A DNA stretch of 64,000 bases from Hominisplanchenecus murintestinalis (GTDB lineage Bacteria > Bacillota > Clostridia > Lachnospirales > Lachnospiraceae): NCBI GenBank assembly GCA_004793585.1, contig SRZB01000016.1:1-64000 (forward strand), given 5' to 3'. Positions 59,935 through 64,000 of the stretch are shown piece by piece. Each line of letters opens with the position of its first letter. Position 1 is the stretch's first letter. The notes under the pieces are model-generated. The model was not told the origin of the DNA, did not search any database, and was given only the letters and a program-made list of their open reading frames with translations. Both the position numbers and the translations under genes were made by a program.

Positions 59935-61188
59935 ATGGGAAGGACACCTGAATTGCTGATACCTGCCAGCAGCCTGGAAGTATTAAAGACGGCTGTGATT
60001 TTTGGCGCGGATGCGGTATACATCGGAGGCGAAGCATTTGGACTGCGGGCGAAGGCCAAGAATTTTTCCATGAAGGATATGGGGGAAGGCATTGCGTTTG
60101 CCCATGCGCATGGGGCGAAAGTTTATGTAACGGCCAATATCCTGGCGCATAACCGGGATTTAGCAGGGGTAGAAGAGTATTTTAAGGAGCTGAAAGAGCT
60201 GCATCCGGATGCGCTGATTATCGCAGATCCGGGAGTGTTTCAGATTGCAGGGCGGGTCTGCCCGGAGATTGAGCGCCATATCAGTACCCAGGCGAATAAT
60301 ACGAACTATGGGACATATCTGTTCTGGCACGAGCTTGGGGCAAAACGAGTAGTGTCTGCAAGAGAGCTTAGCCTGGAAGAGATAAAGGAAATCCGGGAGC
60401 ATATCCCGGAGGATATGGAAATTGAGACTTTCATACATGGAGCTATGTGTATTTCCTACTCAGGGCGCTGCCTGCTAAGTAATTATTTTACGGGACGGGA
60501 CGCAAACCAGGGGGCATGTACCCATCCCTGTCGATGGAAATATGCGGTGGTGGAGGAGACGCGCCCAGGTGAATATATGCCTGTTTATGAAAATGAGAGA
60601 GGGACTTACATTTTTAATTCCAAAGATTTATGTATGATTGAACATATTCCGGAACTTTTGGAAGCCGGGATTGACAGCCTGAAAATTGAGGGGCGCATGA
60701 AAACGGCTCTGTATGTGGCTACAGTGGCCAGGACATACCGCAAAGCAATTGATGATTACCAAAAAGATCCGGAGCTTTACCGAAAGAACATGCCCTGGTA
60801 TCTGGAGCAGATATCGAACTGCACATACCGCCAGTTTACGAAAGGTTTTTTCTTTGGAAAGCCAGATGAAAATTCACAGATTTATGATAACAATACGTAT
60901 GTGAAAGAATATACCTATCTGGGAATTGTAGGGGAGAAGAATGCAGAGGGGCTTTACCGGATAGAACAGAGAAATAAATTTTCAGTAGGTGAAACCATTG
61001 AAGTTATGAAGCCAAACGGGGAAAATCTGTCTGTGACGGTGCGGCGCATCGTGAATGAGGACGGGGTGGAACAGGAGAGTGCGCCGCATCCGAAGCAGGT
61101 ACTTTACCTGGATTTGGGAGTGGAGATGGAGAAGTATGATATTTTACGGCGGCAGGAGCCGGAGCAGCCGAAAGCTGCGCTGTCCTGA
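59935..61188 (+). CDS. Peptidase U32 family protein, probable tRNA hydroxylation protein TrhP
   Basis: A 417-residue member of the U32 family, with the family signature FIHGAMCISYSGRCLLSN followed by DANQGACTHPCRWKY, whose cysteines are thought to hold an Fe-S cluster. Bacterial homologues (TrhP) form 5-hydroxyuridine at tRNA position 34 using prephenate. Its place directly after a TrmR-like enzyme supports that role. Bacillus has two such genes in tandem; only one is here. Confidence 0.85.
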   Translation: MGRTPELLIPASSLEVLKTAVIFGADAVYIGGEAFGLRAKAKNFSMKDMGEGIAFAHAHGAKVYVTANILAHNRDLAGVEEYFKELKELHPDALIIADPGVFQIAGRVCPEIERHISTQANNTNYGTYLFWHELGAKRVVSARELSLEEIKEIREHIPEDMEIETFIHGAMCISYSGRCLLSNYFTGRDANQGACTHPCRWKYAVVEETRPGEYMPVYENERGTYIFNSKDLCMIEHIPELLEAGIDSLKIEGRMKTALYVATVARTYRKAIDDYQKDPELYRKNMPWYLEQISNCTYRQFTKGFFFGKPDENSQIYDNNTYVKEYTYLGIVGEKNAEGLYRIEQRNKFSVGETIEVMKPNGENLSVTVRRIVNEDGVEQESAPHPKQVLYLDLGVEMEKYDILRRQEPEQPKAALS

Positions 61189-61206
61189 AGCCTGTGAGGT
61201 GCCGGT

Positions 61207-62514
61207 TTAGGGCACCTCTATTTTTTTACGCAGCAGAAGCAGCGCTATGACATTTGGGAATACCATGATTCCGTTAATCAAATCGGTTATTCCCCAAACC
61301 AGACCCAAGGGGATGACTGCGCCCAGATAGGCCATGATGATGTAGCAGAAGTGATATGCGGAAATCCATTTTTCACCGAAAAGGTATTCCGTGCCTTTTT
61401 CGCCGAAATAGCACCAGCCAATCAGGGTGGTGAGGGCGAAAGCTACCAGCGAGAGGGAGAGAAGCTCTTCTCCGCAGAAGGGCAGCAGGGAGAAGGCAGC
61501 CATGGTAAGTCCTCCGGCGCTGTAGCCCTGGATAGAAGCAGGGTTTTGAAGAATATTTGCTACTACTACAATGCCGGTGAGTGCGCACATCACAACGGTG
61601 TCCCAGAATACTGCCGTCATGGAAATCAGTCCCTGGCGGCGCGGAGATGCAGTGCTGGCGGCGGCAGCAATGGATGCGGTGCCGATGCCTGCCTCATTGG
61701 TGAAGAGTCCTCTGGCGATACCAAAGCGCAGCGTACTCTGCAGCGTGCTCCCTACAAAGCCCCCGAAAGCAGCCCCCGGATGAAAAGCACGTTCAAGAAT
61801 CAGAGAAATGGCGGCTGGGACGGAGCTGCGGGTAATCCACAGCAGCACAAGGCAGCATCCAATATAGAAAAAGCCCAGGAAGGGTACGATGCGAACACAG
61901 AAATTCCCGATAGACTTAATGCCGCCGACAATTACGAAACCAGTGAATACGGCGGCGAGTATTCCTGTAATATGTGGAGAAATGTTCCAACATGCACCGA
62001 TGGCGTCAGAAATAGCGCTGGCCTGCGTGGTGCAGCCTACGCCCAGGGCGGCGAGAAGAGTGCAGGAGGCATACAGGATGGCAAGGGACTTTTTATGCAG
62101 TCCGTGTTCCAGTATGTACATGGGGCCTCCCAAAGAAGTGCCGTCAGGCTTCCTGCGCCGGAAGAGGCAGCTCAGAAAGCATTCAGCGTAAGAAGTGGCC
62201 ATTCCCAGGATTCCCGTAATCCAGCACCAGAACAGAGCGCCGGGACCGCCTAAAGCAATCGCGGTGGACACGCCTACGATATTGCCTGTCCCCAGTGTGG
62301 CGGCAAGAGTGGTTGCAAGGGCGGCAAAGCCGCTGAGGTTTTTTTCGTCTTTCGGAGATTCTTCGTCTGCGGTTACAGATAGACGGATAGCTTTAAAAGT
62401 AAGTTTTTGTGGAAATTTCAGACGTATTGTGAACAGCAGATGCACTGCGCCGAGCAGCAGCAGCACCGGGCCGCTCCAAAGGAAAGTATTCAAAGATTCC
62501 AGACCAGAGAACAT
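61207..62514 (-). CDS. Sodium:alanine/glycine symporter family protein (AGCS)
   Basis: A 435-residue membrane transporter with about ten hydrophobic spans. The family segments are LATTLAATLGTGNIVGVSTA near residue 65-90, GGPMYILEHGL, and FTNEAGIGTASIAAAAS. Such proteins import alanine or glycine with sodium; the exact amino acid is not shown. It is convergent with the U32 gene, ending 18 bases past that stop. Confidence 0.9.
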   Translation of the reverse strand: MFSGLESLNTFLWSGPVLLLLGAVHLLFTIRLKFPQKLTFKAIRLSVTADEESPKDEKNLSGFAALATTLAATLGTGNIVGVSTAIALGGPGALFWCWITGILGMATSYAECFLSCLFRRRKPDGTSLGGPMYILEHGLHKKSLAILYASCTLLAALGVGCTTQASAISDAIGACWNISPHITGILAAVFTGFVIVGGIKSIGNFCVRIVPFLGFFYIGCCLVLLWITRSSVPAAISLILERAFHPGAAFGGFVGSTLQSTLRFGIARGLFTNEAGIGTASIAAAASTASPRRQGLISMTAVFWDTVVMCALTGIVVVANILQNPASIQGYSAGGLTMAAFSLLPFCGEELLSLSLVAFALTTLIGWCYFGEKGTEYLFGEKWISAYHFCYIIMAYLGAVIPLGLVWGITDLINGIMVFPNVIALLLLRKKIEVP

Positions 62515-62648
62515 GTTTGAACCTCATAGGTGTATTTTGTAATAAATATATGGAGGAAAATCTTCGGACATACATAAATTTTTTGGGAAAGGCACCAAAT
62601 CTTTTTCCTTTTCATAAGATGTTAGGAAAGATGTGAAGAGGTGCTTTT

Positions 62649-63266
62649 TTGAAGACATTTCCCAAGCCGCTTACCGCAGAGGAAGAAAGGCTGTACCTGA
62701 AGAGATATGAGGAAGGGGACCAGGAGGCGCGGAAGGTTCTGATAGAACGAAATCTAAGGCTGGTGGCGCATGTGGCAAAGAAGTACCAGGGTTCGGATGA
62801 AGACTCGGACGATTTGATTTCGATAGGCACAATTGGGCTGATTAAGGCTGTGGCGACGTTTGACAATTCTAAAAACAACAGACTTGCCACTTACGCAGCG
62901 AGGTGTATTGACAACGAGCTGCTGATGATGCTCCGTATGCGGAAAAAGACCTCCCGGGAGGTCTCTCTTTATGAGCCGATTGGCATGGATAAAGAGGGAA
63001 ACGAGATTAATCTGCTGGATATCATAGAAGGAGAAAATGTGGATGTACCGGAAATTATGGATTTAGAGGCAGATACCAGGCGGCTGTACCAGATTTTGCA
63101 TAAGGTGCTCTCAGAAAGGGAACAGGAGGTGCTGAGGCTGCGGTACGGGCTGTTCGGCGAGGAGGAAAAAACCCAGAGGGAGATTGCGCAGAGGCTGAAT
63201 ATTTCCCGTTCTTATGTTTCCAGAATCGAAAAAACCGCGCTTAAAAAACTGAAAGAATTCTTTTAG
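62649..63266 (+). CDS. sigK: RNA polymerase sporulation sigma factor SigK
   Basis: A 205-residue late mother-cell sigma factor. Region 2 includes RNLRLVAHVAKKY and DLISIGTIGLIKAVATFDNSK; region 4 ends in TQREIAQRLNISRSYVSRIE. The frame is continuous, so no skin element interrupts it. The N terminus MKTFPKPLTAEEE has no long hydrophobic pro-sequence, as in some clostridia. The start is TTG after GAAGAGGTG. An Sfp-like gene follows after 8 bases. Confidence 0.93.
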   Translation: MKTFPKPLTAEEERLYLKRYEEGDQEARKVLIERNLRLVAHVAKKYQGSDEDSDDLISIGTIGLIKAVATFDNSKNNRLATYAARCIDNELLMMLRMRKKTSREVSLYEPIGMDKEGNEINLLDIIEGENVDVPEIMDLEADTRRLYQILHKVLSEREQEVLRLRYGLFGEEEKTQREIAQRLNISRSYVSRIEKTALKKLKEFF

Positions 63267-63316
63267 AAAAGAGATTGAAGGTTGCGTTTTGCGGATGGGT
63301 CTGCTATGCTTTTTCC

Positions 63317-63892
63317 ATGATTTATTTATTGGAGAACCCAGAGGGGGATATGCCAGGCTCCCTTGCCCGTAAGCTGCTTGCTTACGGTTTGTATCAGGAA
63401 TATGGGATAACCGGAGAGATTACCCTGGCGGCAGCCCCGCTGGGAAAACCGTATCTTCCGGAATATCCGTATATTCACTTTAATTACAGCCATTGCCGCC
63501 GGGGAATCCTCTGCGGCATTCATCATGAGGAAATCGGGGTGGATATCGAAAGAATCATTCCGTATAAAGAAAATTTAGCCGCGCGTATCAGCCATCCCAA
63601 CGAACTGCGTATGCTGTTGGAAACCCCGGAAAAAGACCGTTGCCTAACTGCTCTTTGGACAGCGAAAGAAAGCTATTTGAAATATATGGGGACAGGCTTG
63701 CGCATTGATCTGAGAAAATTGGACTTATCTTCCGGACTCAGGGACGGCGTGTCTGTGGATGGCGTATGGCTTCATAGTTGTTTTGGGAAGGGATATGGGA
63801 TGTGCGTCTGCAGTGGGGAACGGCAAGTGAGGATTCAGAGAGTCAGGCAGGAGGAACTCAGCGGCAAGTGTAGCGGAATAAGGGAAATATAG
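63317..63892 (+). CDS. 4'-phosphopantetheinyl transferase (Sfp type)
   Basis: A roughly 191-residue enzyme that attaches the phosphopantetheine arm of CoA to carrier proteins. The Mg-binding motif EIGVDIERI and the second motif WTAKESYLKYMGTGL are intact, as is FNYSHCRRGILCGI before them. It is shorter than Bacillus Sfp. The frame is open to a TTG at 63275, but neither start has a strong ribosome binding site; MIYLLENPEG looks like the natural N terminus. No carrier-protein synthase gene is in the window, so its target is unknown. Confidence 0.82.
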   Translation: MIYLLENPEGDMPGSLARKLLAYGLYQEYGITGEITLAAAPLGKPYLPEYPYIHFNYSHCRRGILCGIHHEEIGVDIERIIPYKENLAARISHPNELRMLLETPEKDRCLTALWTAKESYLKYMGTGLRIDLRKLDLSSGLRDGVSVDGVWLHSCFGKGYGMCVCSGERQVRIQRVRQEELSGKCSGIREI

Positions 63893-64000
63893 TTTAATTT
63901 GGATGCTAAAATGTTGCGGAAATATTAAGAAAATTTAGAGATAATTTTGGGAATGGTGTGCTAAAATATTTGTGTATTATAGATATAGAAATTTTAGAAA
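63893..64000. other. AT-rich tail of the window
   Basis: About 108 AT-rich bases with no open frame or clear hairpin. It may be the upstream region of a gene outside the window. Confidence 0.4.

Noticed and set aside
62515-62648. CATACATA near 62569 as a sporulation-type -10 element for sigK
   Set aside because: No matching -35 at a suitable distance could be found, so I do not call a promoter.

Overview
This window looks like chromosome from a spore-forming, low-to-moderate GC gut Firmicute, most likely a member of the Lachnospiraceae (Clostridia). The evidence is dipicolinate synthase dpaAB, germination protease gpr, spoIIP, an intact sigK, a CIRCE-controlled hrcA-grpE-dnaK-dnaJ operon, pyruvate:ferredoxin oxidoreductase, and the conserved Bacillus/Clostridium block ireB-ruvX-DUF1292-(mltG-like)-trmR-trhP. 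The genus cannot be fixed from the sequence alone.

Layout. 1-1275: the 3' tail of a 23S rRNA, tRNA-Asn with a terminator, then a second unit with its own promoter carrying tRNA-Glu, Thr, Met/Ile2, Asp, Val and Leu. 1312-4493: a HAD phosphatase, then a glucose/GlcNAc-type PTS (IIA and IICB) behind a promoter and a leader terminator. 4494-6461: two terminators, an inverted 308-bp copy of the end of the IICB gene, and a lone Tn916-type integrase bracketed by a 13-bp direct repeat. 6545-9967: dpaA, dpaB, asnB. 10082-18581: a reductase, a secreted caspase-like protein, bioY under two BirA-like boxes, a DUF1284 gene, nifJ, and a small secreted protein. 18676-25510: M16C peptidase, era, recO, a lipoprotein, glyS. 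25685-31897: a 2070-residue secreted GH2 beta-galactosidase. 31957-41587: a DUF3786 gene, rpsT, gpr, spoIIP, lepA, hemW, an SGNH-like protein, a palindromic intergenic repeat, and an ABC exporter. 41726-46741: heat-shock operon. 47031-53787: a large surface protein running into prmA-rsmE-cysteine desulfurase-thiI. 53852-61188: an HPr-like regulator, mtaB, ireB, ruvX, a DUF1292 gene, RNase J, ylbF, an MltG-like stub, trmR, trhP. 61207-63892: an AGCS symporter, sigK, and an Sfp-type transferase.

How the genes fit together. Three themes recur: sporulation (dpaAB, gpr, spoIIP, sigK), RNA maturation and modification (thiI with its sulfur donor, mtaB, prmA, rsmE, trmR/trhP, RNase J), and carbohydrate use (PTS, beta-galactosidase, an HPr-like protein keeping only the regulatory serine). 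Most of the window is conserved housekeeping DNA. I found no clear multi-gene system of unknown type. The most unusual piece is the inverted IIB duplication beside the integrase: every one of its 13 mismatches is synonymous and all are clustered at one end. Other points worth a look are the Crh-like HPr, the LamG domain embedded in the GH2 barrel, the short ORF coupled to RNase J, the absence of 5S after 23S, the palindromic repeat at 39562-39682, and the palindrome over the nifJ promoter.
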